Positions 25,693-32,307 of a stretch of DNA of 64,000 nucleotides are shown piece after piece. The position numbers were made by a program, and so were the translations under genes. Source of the stretch: Flavobacterium panacagri (GTDB lineage: Bacteria > Bacteroidota > Bacteroidia > Flavobacteriales > Flavobacteriaceae). The notes below the pieces were generated by a model that was given only the letters and a program-made list of their open reading frames with translations, was not told where the DNA came from and ran no database searches. Within the stretch, counting starts at the first letter, position 1, and each line of letters begins with the position of its first letter. The stretch is taken from assembly GCF_030378165.1 (NCBI RefSeq), contig NZ_CP119766.1, positions 5,580,001 through 5,644,000 of the forward strand, given 5' to 3'.

Positions 25693-25730
25693 CAAAGATT
25701 CAAAAGCTACTGCGCAGTTATTTTGCGTAG
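25693..25730 (-). promoter_or_regulatory. Shared promoter/operator, copy 2 (Rnl1-like ligase)
   Basis: The minus strand reads CTACGCAA-AATAA-CTGCGCAG (25730-25710), then 9 bp, then AATCTTTG (25700-25693), one mismatch from TAnnTTTG. The ligase ATG starts at 25675. Spacing is identical to copies 1, 3 and 4. Confidence 0.72.
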
Positions 25731-25757
25731 ATTTTTTATTTCTCGAAAAGTCGCACA

Positions 25758-25867
25758 GTTTGTCATTTCGACCGAAGGGAGAAATCACACTAGAAACTCC
25801 GCACAGAATGTCGCCAATCTTTGTCAAATCCCGCGTGTGATTTCTCCCTTCGGTCGAAATGACAAAC
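25758..25867. repeat. Palindromic dispersed element, copy B
   Basis: A 110-bp element with long terminal inverted repeats: GTTTGTCATTTCGACCGAAG at the left end and CTTCGGTCGAAATGACAAAC at the right end. The internal sequence is nearly identical to copy A at 20608-20711. It lies just upstream of the Rnl1-like promoter. The palindrome CGATAGCTATCGGG follows at about 25908. The remainder of the gap up to 25997 has no gene. Confidence 0.75.
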
Positions 25868-25997
25868 TTTGTGGTTACTGTAACCTCAAAGATTTTTTTC
25901 ACGCTCTCGATAGCTATCGGGATTGCAGATTTAAACAGATTTTCTCCTCTTTTTATATACTGTTTCAATTAAGTTACTATTGCATATATTATAAATT

Positions 25998-26543
25998 CTA
26001 TCTAATTCTAAACATAAGTTCATATTTTAAATATTCCCTCAAATTATTTCCAAACATAATAATATCGGCACCCCAGACAGAAATAACTGGCGATAGATAT
26101 TTATCTTCAAAAACCACGAGAACACGATGATGATGCATTGGTATGTATCCTACTATTTTTGAAACATCAAAACCAGCCTCGGTTAAAACACTTTCCGCTT
26201 CAATTTTATTATCATTAAGCTCCTCAATGATCCATCTCGATTTTTCGTAATCTTCAGGATATTGATAAAAGAAATGATCCTCAGAATATTCTATATCTGA
26301 CTCATCCTCCGGATTAATTGAAATGGTTGGTCTATCTAAATTAGAAAAAAGCAAAAGCATTTCTCTATATTCCCAGGGAAAATCAAATCCAAATAATATT
26401 TGCAATTGATCAATTTCTTTTCTGCTGATACCGTTTACAAGTTTGCTATCAGGTTGAATTTGAAATCCGTAAATGTCATTGTAAAGTTTTATTTTTTGAA
26501 GCCTCTTTTCTATTTTATATTTAAGGTCTTTGATTGTCATCAT
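25998..26543 (-). CDS. SMI1/KNR4 (SUKH) family protein
   Basis: The protein has 181 residues and begins MMTIKDLKYKIEKR; the second Met is equally possible as start. The segment GISRKEIDQLQILFGFDFPW followed by EYREMLLLFSN matches the SUKH signature (E-x-x-I-x-x-x-E/Q ... L-P-x-x-Y-x-x-F/L). SUKH proteins are mainly immunity proteins of contact-dependent or polymorphic toxins, many of which are nucleases. No toxin is adjacent. In this position it may protect against an RNase toxin whose damage the neighbouring genes repair (inference). Confidence 0.7.
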   Translation of the reverse strand: MMTIKDLKYKIEKRLQKIKLYNDIYGFQIQPDSKLVNGISRKEIDQLQILFGFDFPWEYREMLLLFSNLDRPTISINPEDESDIEYSEDHFFYQYPEDYEKSRWIIEELNDNKIEAESVLTEAGFDVSKIVGYIPMHHHRVLVVFEDKYLSPVISVWGADIIMFGNNLREYLKYELMFRIR

Positions 26544-26620
26544 CTTTCTATTTTTTAACCTGCGTTCGATTATTATATGCTTTTAATTTACTTATTTTCA
26601 AACGTTTATATTACAGCGTT

Positions 26621-26704
26621 TTCCTGCAAGGTCTTTTTTTGACCTTGTAGGTATTGTTCTCTTGATATCCAGATACCTACAAGGTTTTAAAAACCTTGCA
26701 GGAA
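26621..26704. repeat. Nested inverted repeat (cruciform-like element)
   Basis: Outer arms TTCCTGCAAGG and CCTTGCAGGAA enclose inner arms GACCTTGTAGGTAT (26641-26654) and ATACCTACAAGGTT (26672-26685). It is a typical flavobacterial dispersed repeat, located between the SUKH gene and the end of the RING/TerD-like gene. Confidence 0.55.
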
Positions 26705-26798
26705 CTAAAAAAATATTTTAAATCAACCAATTAATAATCGAACTCAGGTTTTTTAAATAAAAACCACGAACTCAATTAAGAATCCGCGGTTTCTGTTT

Positions 26799-29039
26799 TT
26801 AATCTATTAATAATTGCGTCACCACTGCTGGATTCATCGCCCATTGCGCTGTGTAAACCTCATCGGCAATTTCATTTTCGGTGATTGTCAAACCTTGAGC
26901 TTCCGCTTTAAGCTGTAACAAACTACCAATATTCAATTTGCTGTTTAGTTTTGCCAATAGCGCCTGAACGCCTTTGAAATCCAATCCACCAACAACCTGA
27001 CCTCCGAAAGTCATCTCTAACCAAACGATTTCTCTTTTGGCTACATCCAACACTCCAAAAACCAAACCTTTGGCAACATTCTGCGTCACACGAACCTGAT
27101 GATCTACAAACGACGGATCGTAGGCAACACCAGTTTTCTCCGAAATTTTCATCGGATATTTACTGTTCATCCAACCTACAACTAGATTTGGCGTAATACT
27201 TCCGTTGCTGTAAGCGTTGCAAGTAAAAGTTACAAATTTAGCTTTGGCTTTCGCCAATTCGTCGATGTTGATATTGATATATTCGGCTGTTCCAATTTTA
27301 TTCGGAATGCTTCGGATATCACCGCTATGCTGACAACCTGTAGTTGTCAATCGGCTGAAAGAACAAATATCGGCTTTATCTTCATAAGCGATATGACAGC
27401 TCAAATCCATATCTAAATGTTGTGCAGGAAGATCTTTACCCCACTGCATAAACAATCGTACTTCGTTACCTTCAACCGGGAAACGTGTTCCCATTAAGGC
27501 AACTGGCAAATCCTGAACGGTTTCGCTTCGATCTCCTATAGAAACCGGAATATTAAACAATTGCGGATCGATATAGATCGTTTTGTTGGTGTTCGTCATT
27601 TTCGCAAATCGTTTTTTCATGGCTAAAAGACACAATTCTTCGATTTGATTTTTCATTGCTTCCAACTGAAAATCTTCGTACAACTTCAATAAAGCATTTG
27701 CTTCAATTCGTTTGTTTGTTCCACCCAAAGGTTTCACACTTCTCTGCATGTTTTTATCAAAATAATTTTGAGCATACATGTTTAATGTAAACACCAATCG
27801 AGCCGGAACTTTATCGATGATTTCTTCAAAATGAGCGATTGTTTCATCAGCTCCAAACCATAGCATATTCGAAAATAACGAACGGGCAAATAATCCCGGA
27901 CGCTGTTTCAATAAGGCAAATGTTTTATCCGCATCAAATTTCAATCTTGACGAATCTACTTTACTTTGCCAAACATCGTACACTTGGTTGTAGAATACAT
28001 CCATTAAAAAGTTCAATTTCTCAAATCCTTTTCTTTTGCTGTATTCTGCCAAACGCAACGCTCGGATAAAACGAACCCACATTCCTCTTTTTGGATGCAT
28101 GGTTTCGCACATTGCTTCAACGTCCATGTTCATATTGTTCAACCAATTTGCGACCATTAAACATTCTTTTCGAGAATATTTAAGTTTCAAATCTTTTTGA
28201 GATGCAATTCTCGCTTGAACGCTTGTATCTAAAACATTATGGAAATGCTGTGCATTTTTTGATGTTCTTTTGATAATCGTTTTTGGCTCGATAATCTGAA
28301 GCATTCCTGTGTTTTTGTACCATAAGTATCGCAAGATATCTGTTGGCGTTTTCAAAAACTGAGACGCTTCTGCTTCTTTACCATTTTCGATCAAAAGATC
28401 GATAACCAGCATTAAAGTTTCCTTCATTGCTACTTCTGTTTTTGGTAAAGGCAAATATTGCATTGCCATTTTTAAACTATCTACCTGAGTAGCGTCTAAA
28501 GCGGTTTTAGATTGCAATAATGAGATATAGAAATCATTTAAATCTTTTTCTGACCACAATTCCAGCATTTTTAATTTGCTTCCTTGTCCGATATTTTCCA
28601 GTTTTCCAAATTCAAACGGAGTTCCACAGAATGGGCAACCGTTGTATCTTTCTAATGGAAAAGTATTATCAGGGATAATATGACCGCATTGTAAAGTTGT
28701 TCCGTTTTTAGTCTGGAAAACATTTCCGAAAAAAGTGATAATATGATCTACAACAGATTCGTTGGTTGGGATATTCCATTCTTTTATTAATGGCGTCCAG
28801 TTTTTATCTGTTCCTACAACTTCTCTCAAAACTTCTAAAACCTCGATTTTATATTTTGGGTTTACGTTGTTTAAAGCATGAAGCAATGACTCAGAAAATG
28901 TAAATCCAAGTTTTGAAAGATTGGCTAACAAAACGGATGTTGTTCCTGACAAATTTTTAACGTCATTCGTAATCATTTCTGACGGAATGAAAATAGCATT
29001 TTGACGTAAACTGATTTTTAATAATTCTTTTGTTTTCAT
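26799..29039 (-). CDS. Zinc-finger/TerD-like protein of the MXAN_6230/SCO0854 type
   Basis: The protein has 746 residues. At about 120-148 it has a zinc-binding cluster, C-G-H followed by CPFCGTPFEFG, read as a degenerate RING. The middle (about 180-480) is helical with the family-typical segment LLKQRPGLFARSLF. The C-terminal part (about 520-700) is TerD-like: EVRLFMQWGKD, then H-L-D-M-D-L-S-C, then HSGDIRS. I assign it from memory to the MXAN_6230/SCO0854 RING family, known from clusters with SWIM, VWA and AAA proteins. It is transcribed behind a 470-nt leader carrying the tRNA-like array and two copies of the shared promoter, so it is the protein most directly linked to those RNAs and could bind them (inference). 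Confidence 0.65.
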   Translation of the reverse strand: MKTKELLKISLRQNAIFIPSEMITNDVKNLSGTTSVLLANLSKLGFTFSESLLHALNNVNPKYKIEVLEVLREVVGTDKNWTPLIKEWNIPTNESVVDHIITFFGNVFQTKNGTTLQCGHIIPDNTFPLERYNGCPFCGTPFEFGKLENIGQGSKLKMLELWSEKDLNDFYISLLQSKTALDATQVDSLKMAMQYLPLPKTEVAMKETLMLVIDLLIENGKEAEASQFLKTPTDILRYLWYKNTGMLQIIEPKTIIKRTSKNAQHFHNVLDTSVQARIASQKDLKLKYSRKECLMVANWLNNMNMDVEAMCETMHPKRGMWVRFIRALRLAEYSKRKGFEKLNFLMDVFYNQVYDVWQSKVDSSRLKFDADKTFALLKQRPGLFARSLFSNMLWFGADETIAHFEEIIDKVPARLVFTLNMYAQNYFDKNMQRSVKPLGGTNKRIEANALLKLYEDFQLEAMKNQIEELCLLAMKKRFAKMTNTNKTIYIDPQLFNIPVSIGDRSETVQDLPVALMGTRFPVEGNEVRLFMQWGKDLPAQHLDMDLSCHIAYEDKADICSFSRLTTTGCQHSGDIRSIPNKIGTAEYININIDELAKAKAKFVTFTCNAYSNGSITPNLVVGWMNSKYPMKISEKTGVAYDPSFVDHQVRVTQNVAKGLVFGVLDVAKREIVWLEMTFGGQVVGGLDFKGVQALLAKLNSKLNIGSLLQLKAEAQGLTITENEIADEVYTAQWAMNPAVVTQLLID

Positions 29040-29205
29040 TTTTTTAATTTTTAAAATTTAGATAATTGCGTTTCTGAGTTCTACCTAAAAGATTTTGAAG
29101 TAAGAAACACTTGACCTGAAATTGGAGTGTAATGGATTAACTAACAAATTATCGGATTGGAAGTAGTAAGTTAATCTTGACCCTCATTTTTTATTAATGA
29201 TGATT

Positions 29206-29259
29206 TTAAAACTTGCCGGACTCGAACCGGAGTAACCAATTGTCTGAAGTAAGTTTTAA
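29206..29259 (-). ncRNA. tRNA-like minihelix (acceptor-like stem plus T-arm, no D or anticodon arm)
   Basis: TTAAAACTT (29259-29251, inside the third repeat) pairs perfectly with AAGTTTTAA (29214-29206). One nucleotide away is a T-arm: CCGG stem, canonical loop TTCGAGT, CCGG. The 20-nt connector on the 5' side replaces the D and anticodon arms. The layout resembles the acceptor/T-arm half of tRNA. Whether it is processed or aminoacylated is unknown. Confidence 0.55.
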
Positions 29260-29273
29260 TTGACCATTAATTG

Positions 29274-29391
29274 TGGAACAGGTGGGATTCGAACCCACGA
29301 CCCGGACATTAAAAGTGTAAGAAGTAAATTTTGATTGACCTTTGATGGATAATTTCAAAACTACCTGCTCTAACCGCTGAGCTACTGCCCC
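29274..29391 (-). ncRNA. tRNA-like RNA split by a 20-nt repeat
   Basis: From 29391 down: acceptor strand GGGGCAG, TA, D-arm GCTC-AGCGGTTA-GAGC, an anticodon-like arm GGTAG-TTTTGAAA-TTATC, then a 49-nt insert containing the array repeat (29340-29321), then T-arm GTGGG-TTCGAAT-CCCAC, acceptor strand CTGTTCC and discriminator A. All seven acceptor pairs form (two G-U). No CCA is encoded. Total 118 nt against about 75 for a normal tRNA. The anticodon-like loop has 8 nt and its identity is ambiguous (UUG if read conventionally). It is probably not a translating tRNA. It may be a decoy, sensor or substrate for the neighbouring repair enzymes (inference). Confidence 0.65.
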
Positions 29392-29519
29392 AATTATGAT
29401 TATAAAATAAAAAGGTAATCGTATAAGTGTGTACATTGGAAAGTGTTTTCGAAGTAACTTAAACTTGACCTGTTTTATTCTTTTTCTATTTCTATGAACG
29501 TTTGTTTTTTATTTCTGAA

Positions 29520-29557
29520 CAAAGATTTTAAAACTAGTACGCAATTATTTTGCGTAG
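29520..29557 (-). promoter_or_regulatory. Shared promoter/operator, copy 3 (array, proximal)
   Basis: The minus strand reads CTACGCAA-AATAA-TTGCGTAC (29557-29537), 9 bp, then AATCTTTG (29527-29520). Transcription would start near 29512 and run through the repeat/tRNA-like array into the zinc-finger/TerD-like gene. Confidence 0.72.
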
Positions 29558-29607
29558 TAAAATTTTTGTTTCATTTTTTAGAAATACTATTTGTTTTATT
29601 TCTTGAA

Positions 29608-29645
29608 CAAAGATTTCAAAACCACTACGCAATTATTTTGCGCAG
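29608..29645 (-). promoter_or_regulatory. Shared promoter/operator, copy 4 (array, distal)
   Basis: The minus strand reads CTGCGCAA-AATAA-TTGCGTAG (29645-29625), 9 bp, then AATCTTTG (29615-29608). It lies 88 bp upstream of copy 3, and the surrounding sequence is also similar, so the pair looks like a tandem duplication of one promoter. It overlaps the region just upstream of the divergent HD gene (29681) and might affect that gene too. Confidence 0.7.
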
Positions 29646-29680
29646 TAAAAAAAGAATTTTAAATTTGATTAAAAAACAAG

Positions 29681-30295
29681 ATGAATTTAAAAGAAATTTA
29701 TTCTGATTTACTATCTAATATTGGCTTTTCAAAGAATGAAATTCAGCATAACTGGTTGGATTTAGAAAAGATATATTCCGAAAAATCAAGGCATTATCAT
29801 AATCTCACGCATTTAAAAGAAATGATTGAGAGTTTTGAAATTTATAAAGACAAACTTCAAAATCCCGATGAAATATTATTTTCAATCTTTTATCATGATT
29901 TTGTGTATTCGGCTTCCAAAAAAGATAATGAACTCAAAAGTGCTGAATATGCTTTGTCTGTTTTACCTGAAAATGTCAATCTAAATAAACAATTAATTTT
30001 TGACGCAATTTGTGCAACACAACAGCATCAGCAAAATGCAACTGAAGATATTAATTGGTTAATCGATTTTGATTTGAAAATACTCGCTAAAGATTGGGAA
30101 GATTATAAAATCTATTTTGAACAAATTAGAAAAGAATATCGCATTTATCCTGATTTTCTCTACAAACCTGGACGTGCTAAAGCGTTGAAGCATTTTTTGG
30201 AGAATGAGTTTATTTTTCAAACTGATGAGTTTAGGAGTTTGTATGAGGAAAAAGCAAGAATTAATATTGAAAAAGAGATTTCATTATTAACGTAA
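29681..30295 (+). CDS. HD-superfamily metal-dependent phosphohydrolase (COG4339-like)
   Basis: The protein has 204 residues and is all-helical. HD-type metal ligands are visible as SRHYHNLTHL (H-x-x-x-H), then FYHDFVYSA (the HD pair), and later LIDFDLKIL with a conserved Asp. It resembles predicted HD phosphohydrolases of the COG4339 group. The substrate is unknown; nucleotide or RNA 3'-end phosphate hydrolysis is conceivable. It is transcribed divergently from the tRNA-like array and starts 36 bp from copy 4 of the shared promoter, so it probably belongs to the island. Confidence 0.75.
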   Translation: MNLKEIYSDLLSNIGFSKNEIQHNWLDLEKIYSEKSRHYHNLTHLKEMIESFEIYKDKLQNPDEILFSIFYHDFVYSASKKDNELKSAEYALSVLPENVNLNKQLIFDAICATQQHQQNATEDINWLIDFDLKILAKDWEDYKIYFEQIRKEYRIYPDFLYKPGRAKALKHFLENEFIFQTDEFRSLYEEKARINIEKEISLLT

Positions 30296-30297
30296 AT

Positions 30298-30380
30298 GCG
30301 TGAGGGATTGAGGCGGTATCCTTTTGTGAAATGAAATGGAACAAAAGATATAGCCGAAAGCCCGACCCGGAGGGGCACGC
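30298..30380 (+). ncRNA. Conserved-looking structured intergenic element (unassigned)
   Basis: GCGTG (30298-30302) can pair with CACGC (30376-30380). Inside, GGCGGTATCCTTTTG pairs imperfectly with CAAAAGATATAGCCG, followed by a short C/G-rich hairpin (CCCGACCCGGAGGGG). From memory, elements of this form ('GGATTGA-GCGG-ATCCTTTT ... AAAGATATAGC-GA-AGCCCGACCC') recur at the 3' ends of flavobacterial genes. The strand is assigned only by its position after the HD gene. It may act as a terminator, RNA-stability element or small RNA. Confidence 0.4.
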
Positions 30381-30544
30381 CCAAAATATATAACACGGAA
30401 TTAATCTCTCAAAGTCGCAAAGTCGCAAAGTTTTGTTTCACGCAGATTAGGCAGATTTAAGCAGATTTTTAAAATCCTTTTAATCTGTGGCATAAAAAAT
30501 AAAGTCTTAGCGTCCTCGTGCCTTTGTGGCAAAACAACAGAAAA

Positions 30545-31582
30545 ATGTCACAAAACAAAAATGCCTTAATTCGATACAAAACGATTGACAAATGCCTTCA
30601 GAATAAATACAGGCAATGGACACTAGAAGATTTAATCGAAGAATGTTCAGAAGCTTTATTTGAATACGAAGGCAGACAAAACCCAATCAGTAAGCGAACC
30701 ATTCAAATGGATATTCAGCTGATGCGAAGTGAAAAACTCGGTTATAATGCACCAATCGTAGTTTACGATAAAAAGTATTATAAATATGAAGACGAAGATT
30801 TTTCAATAACCGATATTCCACTGACGGAAACCGATATGAATGTTTTGACCGAAACCGTTTCGATGCTGAAACAGTTTAAGGATTTCTCTTTATTTAATGA
30901 TGTTTCTGATATTCTACAACGATTAGAGGACAAAATCTATTCAGAAAAGTCCAATACCAATCCTGTAATCTATCTCGATAAAAATGAAAAACTAAAAGGA
31001 CTGCATTATTTGGATGAAATATATCAGGCGATTATCAAAAAAATGGTTTTGGTTATTACCTATAAATCTTTTAAATCCAGAGACGAAAGTAAATTCCATT
31101 TCCATCCTTTTATCTTAAAGGAATTCAACAACCGCTGGTTCTTAATCGGGAAGAAAAAAGCCTCACAGCCTATAACCAATTTAGCTTTGGACAGAATTAA
31201 TTCTATTGATTACGATTTTAATCATCCTTACTTAGAAGAAGATTTTGATGCTGATGATTATTATAAGGATGTAATTGGCGTAACTGTGAATTCAGGATTA
31301 AAAGCAAGACGTATTGAATTATGGGTTGATGCTTCGAATGCTCCTTATGTAATCACAAAACCTTTGCATACTTCTCAGCGATTAATCAAGGAAAATGAAG
31401 ACGGGAGCGTTATTATACATATATATGTAATCCCAAATTATGAAATGGAACGGCTTCTATTAGGATTTGGAAGCTGTTTGGAGATTTTAAGGCCAGAAGG
31501 TCTGAGAAATCGTATGAAAAAGACTCTTCTAGATGCTATTTCACGCTACGATTCTGACGAACGAATTGAAAAAAATACATAA
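30545..31582 (+). CDS. WYL domain-containing transcriptional regulator
   Basis: The protein has 345 residues. I use the ATG at 30545 (MSQNKNALIRYKTIDKCL) rather than the earlier non-ATG codon. Residues 1-75 form a winged helix-turn-helix (ISKRTIQMDIQLMRSEKLGY). The central and C-terminal parts are a WYL domain (ITYKSFKSRDESKFHFHPF, then NRWFLIGKK) and a C-terminal extension (GFGSCLEILRPEGLR). WYL proteins often sense nucleic-acid ligands and control defence or repair genes. It is the only regulator inside the island and so the best candidate to bind the four palindromes upstream of hen1, rnl and the array (inference). Confidence 0.85.
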   Translation: MSQNKNALIRYKTIDKCLQNKYRQWTLEDLIEECSEALFEYEGRQNPISKRTIQMDIQLMRSEKLGYNAPIVVYDKKYYKYEDEDFSITDIPLTETDMNVLTETVSMLKQFKDFSLFNDVSDILQRLEDKIYSEKSNTNPVIYLDKNEKLKGLHYLDEIYQAIIKKMVLVITYKSFKSRDESKFHFHPFILKEFNNRWFLIGKKKASQPITNLALDRINSIDYDFNHPYLEEDFDADDYYKDVIGVTVNSGLKARRIELWVDASNAPYVITKPLHTSQRLIKENEDGSVIIHIYVIPNYEMERLLLGFGSCLEILRPEGLRNRMKKTLLDAISRYDSDERIEKNT

Positions 31583-31753
31583 TTTTTTACATAATAAAGA
31601 ATTTAATGCTTTTTAAAAACCAAAAAGAGATTTTTACCGCATTAAAAATGTTAAAATACAAAAAAAGAATAGTATATTACACTTAAAATAAATAACCAAA
31701 ACCCTCTAAATCAGGGATATTTTATAACTAACCAAAAAATTATTAAAAAATTA

Positions 31754-31785
31754 TATGCATGCATAGTATTTTTTAGTTATATTTG
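31754..31785 (+). promoter_or_regulatory. Promoter of the marR-fad operon with a palindromic site
   Basis: The -7 box TATATTTG (31778-31785) lies 18 bp before the marR ATG. The perfect palindrome TATGCATGCATA (31754-31765) sits just upstream, overlapping the region expected for the -33 element. It is a likely operator for the MarR repressor itself or another fatty-acid regulator (inference). Confidence 0.5.
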
Positions 31786-31803
31786 AAATCGATATAGTTA
31801 CCT

Positions 31804-32262
31804 ATGAAAGACAAAACGATAGATTATATTTTGAGAGCAACTTGGCAGGCTGTTTCAAGAATGTATAATGAAGAAGCTGCTAAATACGACGCAACAATGG
31901 CGACAGGATTTGCTCTTTTAAGTATGGACAAGGAAGAAGGAACTCCATCAACCGCTTTAGGCCCGAGAATGGGCATGGAAGCAACCAGCTTAACAAGAAC
32001 CTTAAAATCTATGGAAGAGAAAGGTTTAATAGTTCGCAAAAAGAATCCAAGTGACGGCAGAGGTGTTTTGATCTACCTGACTGAGTTTGGAAAAGAAAAA
32101 AGAGATTTATCTAAAAATACAGTTCTGAAGTTTAATGAAAGCGTTAGAAAACATGTTTCGGAAGAAAAGCTGAATCATTTTATCGAAGTTTCTGAAATCA
32201 TCAATGAACTGATTCACGATAAAAACATATTTAATTCAACAGAAAACACAGAAAAGGAATAG
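31804..32262 (+). CDS. MarR family transcriptional regulator
   Basis: The protein has 152 residues with the MarR winged-helix fold. Recognition region: GMEATSLTRTLKSMEEKGLI, then wing VRKKNPSDGRGVLIYLTEFG. First gene of the unit marR-fadN-fadA-(IVP)-fadE; it lies 45 bp upstream of fadN. MarR-type regulators of beta-oxidation respond to acyl-CoA or fatty acid, so this protein probably represses the operon until fatty acids are present (inference). Confidence 0.85.
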   Translation: MKDKTIDYILRATWQAVSRMYNEEAAKYDATMATGFALLSMDKEEGTPSTALGPRMGMEATSLTRTLKSMEEKGLIVRKKNPSDGRGVLIYLTEFGKEKRDLSKNTVLKFNESVRKHVSEEKLNHFIEVSEIINELIHDKNIFNSTENTEKE

Positions 32263-32307
32263 TCTAAAAAGTCATTCTTTTTCTCCTACAAACAAATAAT
32301 AACAAGT

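Larger units (their letters stand above)
29097..29470 (-). repeat. Array of five 20-nt direct repeats with tRNA-like segments between them
   Basis: Repeats lie at 29451-29470, 29321-29340, 29246-29265, 29163-29182 and 29097-29116. On the minus strand all read GGTCAA-N8-TTACTTC; one copy has TTACTAC. The inter-repeat segments are 110, 55, 63 and 46 nt, are not similar to each other, and include the 5' and 3' parts of a tRNA-like molecule plus a second T-arm. The repeat is not self-complementary, so it is not a hairpin. The array forms the leader of the zinc-finger/TerD-like gene, downstream of two shared promoters. I see no coding function. The 640-bp gap 29040-29680 consists of this array and the two promoters. 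Confidence 0.8.

Noticed and set aside
25675..25968. 97-codon open frame on the minus strand upstream of the Rnl1-like gene
   Set aside because: It passes through the promoter palindrome and the dispersed palindromic element; no independent coding signal.
29274..29391. Ordinary functional tRNA gene
   Set aside because: About 45 extra nucleotides between D-stem and T-stem and no unambiguous 7-nt anticodon loop; called tRNA-like instead.
29206..29436. 76-codon open frame on the minus strand across the tRNA-like array
   Set aside because: It runs through tRNA arms and direct repeats, encodes part of the T-arm as protein and has no protein-like composition; it is a by-product of the RNA element.
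29097..29470. CRISPR array
   Set aside because: Spacing is irregular (46-110 nt), the repeat has a variable 8-nt core, segments contain tRNA arms, and there are no cas genes.
24180..29645. Sigma-54 promoters for the RNA-repair genes, as in RtcR-controlled systems
   Set aside because: No GG-N10-GC -24/-12 element is seen; the sites end in a Bacteroidota-type -7 box.
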